NCBI RefSeq assembly: GCF_036226365.1
Contig: NZ_CP108462.1
Location: 2,046,001 to 2,110,000, forward strand
Length of the DNA stretch: 64,000 nt
From: Streptomyces sp. NBC_01262
GTDB lineage: Bacteria; Actinomycetota; Actinomycetes; Streptomycetales; Streptomycetaceae
Reading direction: 5' to 3'
The notes beneath the pieces are model-generated. The model was not told the origin of the DNA, did no database searches, and saw nothing but the letters and a program-made list of their open reading frames with translations. The translations under genes and the position numbers were made by a program. Shown here piece by piece: positions 25,157-34,700 of the stretch. The first letter of the stretch is position 1; the number at the start of each line of letters is the position of its first letter.

Positions 25157-25195
25157 CGGTCGGGGTTGCTGGTTCCGTCCTCAAGCGCCGGACGG
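25157..25195 (+). repeat. 39-bp inverted repeat, left copy
   Basis: Perfect reverse complement of 25584-25622. It starts 10 bases after the cebG stop codon. Confidence 0.8.
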
Positions 25196-25583
25196 ACCTA
25201 TCCCCTTGCGCGGTCCTCGCGGGCGCTTCGCTGGCTTCGGACCGCTGCGCCGGCCTCCGGCCGTCGAGCCGTGGGCACCGCCTGCGCCCCGGTGGGGTGA
25301 GGGGGTTTCCCCCACCCCGCCCCTTCCCGAAACCGGGCTCCGCCCGGACCCGCCGGGGGCAAGCCCCCGGGCCCCCGGACGCCCTGCGGGCGTGTCCTCA
25401 AACGCCGGACGGGCTGAATGGGAAGCCGGACGGGCTGAACATTCCGTCCGGCCGGGAGGGGACATGCCGGGGTTCTCCCGCAGCGCGACGAGCGAGGATC
25501 CCGGGCACAAACAAGACCGACCAGAGTCGCGAGCGCCGAGGAGAGATCCCCGGTGGTGGCCCCGACCCCCAGGCCAACCCAGC

Positions 25584-25622
25584 CCGTCCGGCGCTTGAGG
25601 ACGGAACCAGCAACCCCGACCG
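25584..25622 (-). repeat. 39-bp inverted repeat, right copy
   Basis: Perfect reverse complement of 25157-25195. It ends 26 bases before the beta-glucosidase start codon. Confidence 0.8.
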
Positions 25623-25648
25623 ACGGCACCACAACACAAGGAGCCCCT

Positions 25649-27052
25649 ATGACCACGACCCACCAACCCCACCCCGCACACCCCACCGCGTCGGCCCCGT
25701 TCCCCCCCGGCTTCCGTTGGGGCGCAGCCACCGCCGCGTACCAGATAGAGGGCGCGGCGGCGGAGGACGGCCGGACGCCGTCCATATGGGACACGTTCAG
25801 CCATACGCCCGGGAGGGTCAGGAACGGGGATACGGGTGACACCGCGGCGGACCATTACCACCGCGTCAGCGAGGACGTCGCGCTCATGGCGGAGCTGGGG
25901 CTGACGGACTACCGGTTCAGCGTGTCGTGGCCGAGGGTGCAGCCGACGGGGCGGGGGCCGGCGGTGCAGAAGGGGCTGGACTTCTATCGGCGGCTGGTGG
26001 ACGAGCTCCTCGGAAAAGGCATACGGCCGGTGCTGACGCTGTACCACTGGGATCTGCCGCAGGAGCTGGAGGACGCGGGCGGCTGGCCGGTCCGGGAGAC
26101 GGCGTACCGGTTCGCGGACTACGCGGCCTTGGTCGCGGCCGCGCTGGGGGACCGCGTGCCGGCGTGGGGGACGCTGAACGAGCCGTGGTGTGCGGCGTTC
26201 CTGGGCTATGCCGAGGGCGTGCACGCGCCGGGGCGTACGGATGCGGCGGGGGCGCTGAGGGCGGCGCATCATCTGAACCTGGCGCACGGGCTGGCGACGG
26301 CGGCGCTGAGAGACCGGCTGCCGCAGGAGGCGGAGGTGTCGCTGACGCTCAATCCGGCGGCGGTGCGACCGTTGACTGACGGGCCGCAGGACCAGGACGC
26401 GGCGCGGCGGATCGACGCCCTGGCGAACCGGATCTTCCTGGATCCGTTGTTCAGCGGCAGCTATCCGGAGGACCTGGTGGCGGACACCAGGGAACTGACG
26501 GACTGGTCGTTCGTACGGGCCGGCGACCTCGCCGAGATCTCACGGCCCATCGACTGGCTGGGGCTGAACTACTACACACCCACCGTCGTGGCGGCCGGGG
26601 AGCATGACGGACCGTCGGCGTGGCCCGGCGCGGAGCGGCATGTGCGGTTCGTGCCCGCGCCGGGTCCGGTGACCGCCATGGGGTGGCCGGTGGACGCGAG
26701 CGGGCTGCACGAGGTGCTGACGAGGCTGCGGGACGAGATACCGGACGTACCGCTGGTGATCACGGAGAACGGCGCGGCGTACGAGGACTACGCCGACCCG
26801 GGCGGCGAGGTCCACGATCCGGAGCGGGTGGCGTATCTGCGCTCGCACCTGGGCGCGGTGCATGCGGCGATGGGCGAAGGCGTGGATGTGCGCGGGTATT
26901 TCCTGTGGTCCCTGCTGGACAATTTCGAGTGGGCGTTCGGGTACAGCAAGCGCTTCGGGATGGTGCATGTGGACTTCGCGAGCCAGCGGCGTACGCCCAA
27001 GGACAGCGCCCGCTGGTACGCCGAGGTGATCGCGAGGGGCGGGCTGGCCTGA
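25649..27052 (+). CDS. bglC: GH1 beta-glucosidase (BglC-like)
   Basis: 467 residues, family 1 (beta/alpha)8 barrel without a signal peptide, so it acts in the cytoplasm on imported cello-oligosaccharides. The N-terminal GH1 motif is [15 protein letters not shown], the acid/base Glu is in TLNEPW and the nucleophile Glu is in ITENGAAY; the substrate-site [15 protein letters not shown] is intact. ATG 25649 has AAGGAG at 25638-25643. It follows the CebEFG-like transporter, the usual order, but is separated from it by the 501-bp repeat region. Confidence 0.93.
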   Translation: MTTTHQPHPAHPTASAPFPPGFRWGAATAAYQIEGAAAEDGRTPSIWDTFSHTPGRVRNGDTGDTAADHYHRVSEDVALMAELGLTDYRFSVSWPRVQPTGRGPAVQKGLDFYRRLVDELLGKGIRPVLTLYHWDLPQELEDAGGWPVRETAYRFADYAALVAAALGDRVPAWGTLNEPWCAAFLGYAEGVHAPGRTDAAGALRAAHHLNLAHGLATAALRDRLPQEAEVSLTLNPAAVRPLTDGPQDQDAARRIDALANRIFLDPLFSGSYPEDLVADTRELTDWSFVRAGDLAEISRPIDWLGLNYYTPTVVAAGEHDGPSAWPGAERHVRFVPAPGPVTAMGWPVDASGLHEVLTRLRDEIPDVPLVITENGAAYEDYADPGGEVHDPERVAYLRSHLGAVHAAMGEGVDVRGYFLWSLLDNFEWAFGYSKRFGMVHVDFASQRRTPKDSARWYAEVIARGGLA

Positions 27053-27136
27053 ACGGCGTATCAGATCCTGCGCCGGGGCGGCCGCCGGGCGACGCTGCGA
27101 ATGCGAAACCCGGCGAACTCGCCCCCGGAGGTGGCC

Positions 27137-28348
27137 ATGCGCGGACCGCGCACCATACGTCTTGCCCGCGCTGTGCTCCTCATACCGCTGCTCGTCCCGC
27201 TGCTCATGGCCGGACCCGCCGCCGCGCGCGCGGCCGCACACGCCGTCGCCCCGCAGGGGTTCCGGCATCCCGGGGTGCTGCTGGACCGGGGGCAGCTGGA
27301 CATCATCCGGCGCCGGGTGCACGCCGGGCAGCAGCCGTGGGCGTCGGCGTTCGAGGCGATGAGGGCGAGCCGCTACGGGCAGACCGGCTATACGCCGCAC
27401 CCCCGGGATGTGGTGGTGTGCCCGTGGGACAACGGGCCGAGCAACGGCTGCGCCGACGAGCGCGAGGACGCGCTGGCGGCGTACACGCAGGCGCTGCTGT
27501 GGTCCGTGACCCAGGACCGTACGCATGCCGAGGCAGCGATCCGCATCATGGACGCCTGGTCGGGGACGCTCAAGGACCACACCGAGGGCGACGCGGGACT
27601 GCAGGCGGCCTGGGCCGGGGCGTCGTGGGCGCGGGCGGCGGAGATCATCCGGTGGACGTACCACGAGTGGCCGCAGTGGGGGGTGGAGCGTTTCTCGGAC
27701 ATGCTGCGGAACGTGTATCTGCCGGAGCTGGAGGGCGGGGCCCCGGACTACAACGGCAACTGGGATCTGACGATGGAGGACGCGGCGACCGGCATCGCCG
27801 TCTTCCTGGACGACCGGCACGCCTTCGACGAGGCGATCGGCCGCTTCAGGGAGCGGGTGCGGGCCTATTTCCACCTGGAGTCGGACGGGCCGGTGCCGCC
27901 CGCCCCGCCGGGGAGTTCGATCCGGACGCCGGATCAGATCGCGGCGTACTGGTACGGGCAGCGGGAGTACCCGGACGGGATCGCGCAGGAGACCTGCCGC
28001 AATTTCAAGCATGTGGGGTACTCGCTGGCGGCGACGGCGCATGTCGCGGAGACCGCGTTCCACCAGGGGCTGGACCTGTGGTCGGAGATCCATGACCGGG
28101 TGCGGGCGGCGCTGGAGTTCCACACGCGGTACGAGCTGGGCGAGCCCGTGCCGGGGTGGCTGTGCGGCGGGCATGTGGAACTGGGGCTGGGGCCGGTGAC
28201 GGAGGTCGCGGTGAACCATCTGCGGCACCGGCTGGGGATGGAGATGCCGCAGACGCTGCTGTACACGGCACGGCAGCGGCCGGAGGGGACGAACGACCTG
28301 TTCGTGGCGTGGGAGACGCTGACGCACGCGGACAACCCCGGCTGGTGA
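27137..28348 (+). CDS. Secreted alginate-lyase-family protein
   Basis: About 403 residues. The Sec signal peptide (IRLARAVLLIPLLVPLLMAGPAAARA) is cleaved near residue 25-32. The rest is an all-helical (alpha/alpha) domain of the alginate lyase family: QLDIIRRRVHAGQQPW, DYNGNWDLTMEDAA, QETCRNFKHVGYSLAA and a C-terminal WETLTHADNPGW. The classical PL5 NNHxYW motif is not present, so catalytic activity on alginate is uncertain. ATG 27137 is supported by GGAGG seven bases upstream. The stop codon lies in the loop of a terminator hairpin. Confidence 0.75.
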   Translation: MRGPRTIRLARAVLLIPLLVPLLMAGPAAARAAAHAVAPQGFRHPGVLLDRGQLDIIRRRVHAGQQPWASAFEAMRASRYGQTGYTPHPRDVVVCPWDNGPSNGCADEREDALAAYTQALLWSVTQDRTHAEAAIRIMDAWSGTLKDHTEGDAGLQAAWAGASWARAAEIIRWTYHEWPQWGVERFSDMLRNVYLPELEGGAPDYNGNWDLTMEDAATGIAVFLDDRHAFDEAIGRFRERVRAYFHLESDGPVPPAPPGSSIRTPDQIAAYWYGQREYPDGIAQETCRNFKHVGYSLAATAHVAETAFHQGLDLWSEIHDRVRAALEFHTRYELGEPVPGWLCGGHVELGLGPVTEVAVNHLRHRLGMEMPQTLLYTARQRPEGTNDLFVAWETLTHADNPGW

Positions 28349-28364
28349 GGCAGCCGGGGTTGTC
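28331..28364. terminator. 14-bp perfect bidirectional terminator hairpin
   Basis: GACAACCCCGGCTG (28331-28344) pairs with CAGCCGGGGTTGTC (28351-28364). The stop codon of the lyase-like gene is in the loop, and the convergent protease gene ends 25 bases further on. Confidence 0.8.
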
Positions 28365-28388
28365 GTCAGCCTGTGCTCAAGCCTGTGC

Positions 28389-30029
28389 TTACAGCTCGGC
28401 GGAGATGAAGTTCGCGCCGTTGTACGAGCCCCAGCCGGTGACCTTGTCGTAGCCGGTGGCGGCGCTGTAGGAGCCGTTGCTGCCGCTGGTCACGTCGTGG
28501 AAGGCGGAGGCGTAGGTCGAGCTGGACGAGGTGGCGAGGGCGTAGATGGTCGAGTTGGCGTAGCCGAGCTCGTAGCCGCCGGTCTCGTCGGCCTCGTCAT
28601 CGAGGATGGCCGTGAAGGCCGCCCAGTTGGGGGCCGCGGCGCTGGTGCCGCCGAACTCGTACCAGGCGCCCTCGGTGTAGATGGACCAGCCGGAGCTGGG
28701 GTTGGCGTCGGCCGCGACGTCCGGGACACCGCGGTAGCTGCTGCTGTTCTCCGAGGAGGTCTGGAAGCTCGGACGGCTGTAGATGGAGGAGACGCCGCCG
28801 CCGGAGCCGGACCAGGCGGTCTCCTTGCTCCAGGTGCCCGAGGAGGTGGTCAGCGTGGTGCCACCGGTGCCGGTGACGTACGGGTCGGAGGCGGGGAAGT
28901 CCACCGAGGTGCCGCCGGTGCCGGCGTCGTCGGAGCCGCTGTCGCCGGAGGCGGCGAAGACGGACTGGCCCTGGGCGGCGGCCTCCTGGAAGTCGGTGTT
29001 CAGCGCGGTCCGGTTGGACGCGGTCTCACCGGACTCGTAGATGCCCCAGCTGATGGAGATGATCGGGACGTCGTCGCTGACCAGCTTGGAGTAGACGGCG
29101 GTCTCGCCGGCGTCGCTGTTCGGGGCCTCGTAGACCTTGATCGTCGAGCCGGGTGCGAGCGCCTGCACGACCTCGATGTCGAGGTCGACCTCGTCCTGGC
29201 CCGAGGTGTCGGTGGTTCCGCCGCCGGCGGCCACGACGGTCGGGGTCGCGACGCTCAGCGAGTAGTTGGTGTCGTACTTGGTGACGTCCGACTGCTTGAA
29301 GGCCGAGAACTCCAGCAGGGCGACGGTCGAGCCCGAGCCGTTGTAGCCCGCACTGACGGTCGAGGTCAGGTTGTACGCCTTCTTCGCCGTGGTCGGGGTC
29401 AGACCGGCGGCGGCCTTGGCGGTGGCGTGGGGGGCCGCCTGGGCGTTGTGGTGGTACTTCGCGTAGTCGTTCAGGCCCGCGACGTCGGAGACGGCGGAGG
29501 CGATGCCGGCCGGGAGCTTCGGCGCGGAGGTGTTGGCGAAGTAGGAGTGCCCGGAGCCCTTCTCCTTGTAGCGCGCGAGGGTGGTGCCGAAGGCCTTCTC
29601 GACCTGGGAGGCGGTGCCGGAGGCGCCGATGGTGAGGTGGTTGGCCGAGACCGCGTCGGTCTTCAGGCCCTGCGACTTCAGGTACTTGGAGACCTTGGCG
29701 ATGGTGGCCGAGGTCGCGCCGTAGCGGGCCGCGTACTGCTTGACCGTCAGGTAGTGCTTGTACTGCGGGGACTTCCTGTCGCCCACCTTCGCGATGAAGG
29801 CGTCAAGTCCCTTGGTGTCGCGCGGGGTGAGGCTGACCGAGACCTGGACCTTCTTGTCCGACGCGACTTCGCCGGTCTTCGCGGAGTTGCTCACCGCGGA
29901 TATGACATCGCCGTGGAGCGCGACTCTGGCGTCCGTCTGCGCCGCGAACGCGGGGCTCGCGGCGAGGGCGGCGACGACGGGGAGGGAAAGAGCCAGCAGA
30001 CCTGCGAGTGGCGTCATACGAGACGTCAA
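28389..30029 (-). CDS. Secreted sedolisin (S53) protease with pro-kumamolisin domain
   Basis: 546 residues: signal peptide (about 1-30), pro-domain to about 200 that acts as an inhibitory chaperone (SPQYKHYLTVKQYAARYGAT), and the S53 catalytic domain. The catalytic Glu and Asp lie in DEVDLDIEVVQALAPG with E-x3-D spacing, the oxyanion Asp in SGDSGSDD and the nucleophile Ser in GGTSAAAPNWAAF. The calcium site is near the C-terminus (FHDVTSGSNGSY, then GYDKVTGWGSYN). Such enzymes work at acid pH outside the cell. Extended Ser/Thr/Gly content replaces the usual C-terminal linker. ATG 30029 is followed by a second Met at codon 5. Confidence 0.93.
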   Translation of the reverse strand: MTSRMTPLAGLLALSLPVVAALAASPAFAAQTDARVALHGDVISAVSNSAKTGEVASDKKVQVSVSLTPRDTKGLDAFIAKVGDRKSPQYKHYLTVKQYAARYGATSATIAKVSKYLKSQGLKTDAVSANHLTIGASGTASQVEKAFGTTLARYKEKGSGHSYFANTSAPKLPAGIASAVSDVAGLNDYAKYHHNAQAAPHATAKAAAGLTPTTAKKAYNLTSTVSAGYNGSGSTVALLEFSAFKQSDVTKYDTNYSLSVATPTVVAAGGGTTDTSGQDEVDLDIEVVQALAPGSTIKVYEAPNSDAGETAVYSKLVSDDVPIISISWGIYESGETASNRTALNTDFQEAAAQGQSVFAASGDSGSDDAGTGGTSVDFPASDPYVTGTGGTTLTTSSGTWSKETAWSGSGGGVSSIYSRPSFQTSSENSSSYRGVPDVAADANPSSGWSIYTEGAWYEFGGTSAAAPNWAAFTAILDDEADETGGYELGYANSTIYALATSSSSTYASAFHDVTSGSNGSYSAATGYDKVTGWGSYNGANFISAEL

Positions 30030-30239
30030 GGCGTCCTCCGAAGAGTGGTGGGGGGAACCTCTGGTGGGAACGGGATCAACGCTAGGTAGCGGGCCCCCCG
30101 GCCATAAGCGGGGTAACCCTTGCGGCAGTTGTTAACTGCTGATGTCGCCCCGCGAAGGTTGGGAGGGGGTACCCCCGGGAAGGTCACATTCGTACATCAA
30201 AGGTGAAGGCATGGTGAACAACGGTTCGGAGGAGGGCTC

Positions 30240-30377
30240 ATGGTCTACTCGGTGGTTCTCGGCACCGTCATCGTCGCGCTCGGCATCGGCAACGTCGTCT
30301 ACACCTTCTGGCACGAGGGGAGCCCGCTGCCGCTGCGCAAGCGGCAGCAACGGCAGCGGCACAACGGTGCCGGGTGA
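30240..30377 (+). CDS. 45-residue single-pass membrane protein
   Basis: ATG 30240 has GGAGGAGG about five bases upstream. The product is one hydrophobic helix (VVLGTVIVALGIGNVVYTFW) followed by a basic tail PLRKRQQRQR. The stop codon lies inside the left arm of a terminator hairpin. The function is unknown. It is convergent with rsgA and divergent from the sedolisin gene. Confidence 0.7.
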   Translation: MVYSVVLGTVIVALGIGNVVYTFWHEGSPLPLRKRQQRQRHNGAG

Positions 30378-30396
30378 CGCAGCGTCACCCGGCACC
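30366..30396. terminator. 15-bp bidirectional terminator
   Basis: GGTGCCGGGTGACGC (30366-30380) pairs with GCGTCACCCGGCACC (30382-30396). It serves the small membrane protein on one strand and rsgA, ending at 30406, on the other. Confidence 0.8.
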
Positions 30397-30405
30397 GGTC
30401 GACGG

Positions 30406-31527
30406 TCAGTACACCTTGCGGTGCCCGCCGCCACCGCCGCGCTTGCGCTCGTACATCTCCCGGCCCGCCGCCGAGCGCTGCTTCCACTCGCGGCGCATCT
30501 CCGACCGCAGCCGGTAGTCCGTGCGCGAGGCGATCCACGCGTTCTCGCGCAGCAGCTTGCGGTAGCTGTCCAGCCGGCGATGCGTCAGACTGCCGTCCTC
30601 CAGGGCGGCGAGCACCGCACAGCCCGGCTCGGCGGAGTGCGAGCAGTCCTGAAAGCGGCACTCGGCGGCCAGACCCTCGATGTCGGAGAAGGCCTGGCTG
30701 AGACCGGTGTCTGCGTCCCACAGCCCCACCCCGCGCAGCCCCGGCGTGTCGATCAGCACCCCTCCCCCGGCCCCCGGCAGCGGCAGCAGATCCCGGGTGG
30801 TCGTGGTGTGCCGGCCCTTCCCGTCACTGTCCCGGATCGCCTGCACCTCCTGGAAGTCCTTTCCGGTCAGCGCGTTGGTGAGCGTCGACTTGCCCGCCCC
30901 CGACGACCCGAGCAGTACGGATGTCGTACCTGCGAGCACCGCCGCCAGCACCTCCAGCCCCTCGCCGGTCGCCGAGCTCACGACGAACACCTGGACGCCG
31001 GGCGCGGCGCCCTCCGCGTCCGTGAGCAGGTGCTCGGTGTCATCGACGAGGTCCGCCTTCGTCAGGACCACCAGCGGCTGCGCGCCACTGGTCCAGGCGA
31101 GGGACACGAACCGCTCAAGCCGGCCCAGGTCCAGTTCGGCCGAGAGCGACATCGCGATCACGGCGTGATCGACATTGGCCGCCAGCACCTGCCCCTCCGA
31201 CCTCTTGGACGAGGTCGAGCGGACGAACGCCGTACGGCGGGACAGCAGCGCCCGTACGACCGGGCCGTCCGACGGGGTCGTGTCGACCGCCGCCCAGTCG
31301 CCCGTGCAGGCGACCTTCATCGGGTCACGGCTGAACACATCCTCGGTGTCGGCCCGGATCGTCCCGTCCGCCGTGACGACGTCGCACAGGCCACGGTCGA
31401 CCCGCACGATCCGGCCGGGCAGCAGACCCTGCCCAGCGTAGGGAGTGAACTCCTCGTCCCACCCCTCGTCCCAGCCGTAGGCGGCGAGGGCATGCTGAGG
31501 AGCGGAACCGGAGGAAATGTTGAACAA
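30406..31527 (-). CDS. rsgA: Ribosome small-subunit GTPase RsgA
   Basis: 373 residues with the circularly permuted GTPase order: an OB-like N-terminal domain, G4 VLTKADL, then G1 GSSGAGKSTL and G3 DTPG. The zinc domain is seen as CRFQDCSHSAEPGC. RsgA releases RbfA and matures the 30S decoding centre. The start is TTG at 31527 with GAAGGG about seven bases upstream. The C-terminus ends in a basic Arg/Gly tail. A short ORF with a strong ribosome binding site lies 63 bp upstream on the same strand. Confidence 0.93.
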   Translation of the reverse strand: MFNISSGSAPQHALAAYGWDEGWDEEFTPYAGQGLLPGRIVRVDRGLCDVVTADGTIRADTEDVFSRDPMKVACTGDWAAVDTTPSDGPVVRALLSRRTAFVRSTSSKRSEGQVLAANVDHAVIAMSLSAELDLGRLERFVSLAWTSGAQPLVVLTKADLVDDTEHLLTDAEGAAPGVQVFVVSSATGEGLEVLAAVLAGTTSVLLGSSGAGKSTLTNALTGKDFQEVQAIRDSDGKGRHTTTTRDLLPLPGAGGGVLIDTPGLRGVGLWDADTGLSQAFSDIEGLAAECRFQDCSHSAEPGCAVLAALEDGSLTHRRLDSYRKLLRENAWIASRTDYRLRSEMRREWKQRSAAGREMYERKRGGGGGHRKVY

Positions 31528-31589
31528 GGGGAAACCCTTCGGAGGGTGGCCCCGGCAAAGCGCGCGTCATGCGCGGAAGTCGTGTGGTG

Positions 31590-31664
31590 TCAGCCGGAGG
31601 CCACAGGGGGGAAAGACAAGACGAACTCCTGAATGCGGGCAGCGCCCATCACCGTGACAGTCAT
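31590..31664 (-). CDS. 24-residue upstream ORF of rsgA
   Basis: ATG 31664 is preceded by GGAGGTGA, fully complementary to the 16S 3' end, seven bases upstream; this is the strongest ribosome binding site noticed in the window. The peptide starts MTVTVMGAAR and ends PPVASG. It lies between the STAND gene and rsgA and may be a regulatory leader or a small protein. Confidence 0.55.
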   Translation of the reverse strand: MTVTVMGAARIQEFVLSFPPVASG

Positions 31665-31762
31665 CACGTCCTCACCTCCCGCTCCTCTACGAACCAACGG
31701 ACACTCGAATGATGAAACCGTAGCCGTTGCCCTACCTCGGCGCCAGCGAATTTCGCGAGGCG

Positions 31763-34700
31763 TCATCGGGGGCGGGTGTTGTCCTGTGCCCGTTGCCCCA
31801 TCTGCTCCCAGAACTCTCTGAGTTCGCCGATGTCCGTTCGCCGCTGCCATCTCGCGTCGGGGTGGAGGGGAGAGCCCGACCTCGACAACAGGGTGGACTG
31901 CGCACGGCAGAAGGCCTGGCTCAGCTCCACCCGGTGTCCGTCGAGGCCCTTGGGCGGGTAGGGGCACAGTTCGAAGGCGCAGTCGTCCCGGCAGTTGGAA
32001 CCCGCCTGCGATGCCGCCGTACGGACGATGGTGCGGCTCGGGTCGAGTGGGCTGCGGTCCCGGGTCAGGCAGGGCGGCAGATCGGGCCGACCGGTGTGCT
32101 GAAGGCGACGGAGCCGGTCCTTGGGCCAGTCGCCCCGCTCGGCGAGGTTGAGCAGCAGGAGCACGTCGGCGAGGAGTTGCTGGGCGCGTCGGTGCAGGGT
32201 GCTCCAGCCCATGGAGGACGGGATCCACAACTGGTGCTTGCGGTCGTCGCCCTGCGAGGCGGTCTGCGATCCGACGTGGGCGGCGACGCCTGACTCGTCG
32301 ATCCACACGAACCGCTCGGGCTGCCGGGACTCCAGCGCCCAGACGCACAGTTCGGCAGCGGCCTCCACGAAGGGATGCTGCCGCTCACCGGCCGGGAGGG
32401 CAAGCCACTGGCGTACCTGTTCCGCGGGGTCGGAGCCGTGTCCGCGCGCGGGGCGCGGGCCGGTGCCACCGTCGGGCAGGTCCCAGAGAGTGAGCGCGTG
32501 CAGCAGGGTGAGCCGGGTGAACCAGAACCGGGAGCGCTTGAGCATGTCCCAGGCCTGCTCGCTCAGGTACTCACGCGCCTCGGGACGGGCGTGCGGATGG
32601 CGGTGCCTGCGGTTGGCCGCGTATTTGAACCCCTGGGCCAGAGCCACTTCCAGGGTGAGGTCGAGCGTTGGCGCGTCGGGCTGTTCCGGTACGCCCACCC
32701 GCCGCACCCAGCTCTCCAGGAACTCGTACGGGGTGTCCTGGTGGCGTTGGGTGGTGACCGAGCCCACGAGCAAGGGGACCAGCCACGCGCACATGGTGTT
32801 GTCCCGCCACTCCTTCTCCTCGGCCTCCCGTTCCTCCACCTCCCGCTTGAACTCCTCGTGCCGTTGCCTCTCCCGCTCCTCCAGCTCGCGCTTGGTCCGG
32901 GCGGCTTCGCCCTCCGCCTGGCGGTGGCTCCTGGTCTCCTGTCCAGCGATGAGTTCCGGCTGCTGACCGTCATACAGCTCCAGCATCACCTCCTGCTCGT
33001 TCCCCCGTTCCATCCGCTGTCCGTGGACGACCTGCGGTCCGCGCAACCGGGGCTGGAGCGTCGCGAAGGCGGCGTCGCCGCCGGCACCGATCTCCTGCGC
33101 GATGGCCACCCGGATGGGGTACGACGGCTCCTGGCATGCGATCTCGAACAGCTCCAGATAGGCGGGCCGCAGGGTCGCGCGGCGAGCGACACCGCGCATC
33201 GCCTCGCCGAAGCGGGACACCAGCAGAGACTTGGCCACCCGCAGGGTGCGCGGATCCCGGGCGCGCAGGTCGGGCCAGGCGGTGCACAGCCGCATCGCGA
33301 TGCGATGTTGCTGCGGTTCGGCGTCCATGCTGTCGATCTCCAGGGCCGCCGCGTAGAGCTCCAGCACATTCGTGTGGAGGGTACGTCCGAAGAAGGCCTG
33401 GGCGTGCACAGACGCGTCCCCGGCGCCGGGGACCCGCTCGTCCGATGATGCCCGCAGGTGACCCCTGGTCATCTGCGCCCGGCACGCGGCGTTCAGGAGC
33501 AGGTCGCGCGCGGCCGCCACCGGGCACCAGAGCTCGCCGCCCGCGTCCGTCGACGGCGTCTGGTCATGCACGCACGAGCCTTCGGACGTACGGGAGTAGA
33601 GCACCATGGCGATCAGCAGCTCGCGCCCCGGCTTCTCCAGCGCAGCGGGGAAGTAGAACCCCTCCCTCGGCTCGTCGGGAACGTCGCGATGAATCACGGC
33701 GTTCATGAACCGGGATCCGAGGTGAGCCTGGATGATGCTGTGCTGGAAGCGGACGCGATCCCCGGCGATCTCCACCAGCCCCATCCGCGCGCCCCAGTGC
33801 GCGGCGAGGCGGATGTCGAGCCGGCTGTCCTCGGCCCTTCTCATCAGTTCCCGGACGATCTCGGGGTAGCGGGGCCGCGAAAGGTTCTGCTCGTCGACCA
33901 CGTCGGCGAACCGCACCTCCGAGGAGTCCGAGGCCAGCCCGGCACATGCCAGTGCCGACAGATAGTGGAGCGCCGCCCGCCGCTCCTCCTGGCTGAGTGG
34001 CAGTTCAGGACGGAAACGGCCGCTGATCAGCGCCTTGATCCAGGTGTCGAGCAGATGGAAGCGCAGCGCGGCCCGGTCCCCGCCGCGCGTCTCCACAGCC
34101 TCCTCCTCGGAGCGCCCGGGCATGGCACGCTCCAGGAGACCCTCCTCGTGGAGCTCTCTGGCGATCTGCAGATAGGTGGGCGCCTCGGCGATGCCCGCCT
34201 TCTCCACGATCCAGTTCAGCCGCTGCCGGTCCTCCAGGCTGTCGCCGGACGAGATGTACCTCAGGGCCGCCTCCTCGCTCAACGGCTCCAGCTCCGTGAG
34301 GGATGCCTCCATCCCCCGGAGCGAGTCGTGCGGCCGTGAGGTGATGATCAGCGGCAGCCCCTGGTCGTTGGCCCGGCGGATGGCCAGCCGGATGATGGTG
34401 TCGCGTTCCTCCGCCAGCGTCTCACCGGTCAGCGCCTCTTCCAGCCCGTCCGCGAGGATGACGATCCGTCCCTGCTGGCACAACCGCCGCCACGCCTTCT
34501 CCCCCTCCGCACCGGAGCGGATGTGGCCCTGCACCTCCCGGGAGAACCGCTCGAACGCCAACTGCCGGAAGTCCAGTTCCCCCTCGGCCCCACGCAGGCG
34601 CAGTGGCACGGGGACGGCGTTGTACCGGGCCAGTTGCCGGGTGAGCAGCACGACCAGCGCGGTCTTGCCGGTTCCGACGCCTCCGACCACGACGTGCGCA

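Larger units (their letters stand above)
25148..25648. other. 501-bp intergenic region with inverted repeats, no gene
   Basis: No convincing gene. The region is GC-rich and built from copies of a TCCTCAA(G/A)CGCCGGACGG unit: at 25159-25195, near 25396, and inverted at 25584-25620. Units of this kind recur between Streptomyces genes. The outer two copies form 39-bp perfect inverted repeats around 388 bp of unrelated sequence. Transcription from cebG would have to cross this to reach the beta-glucosidase. Confidence 0.55.
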
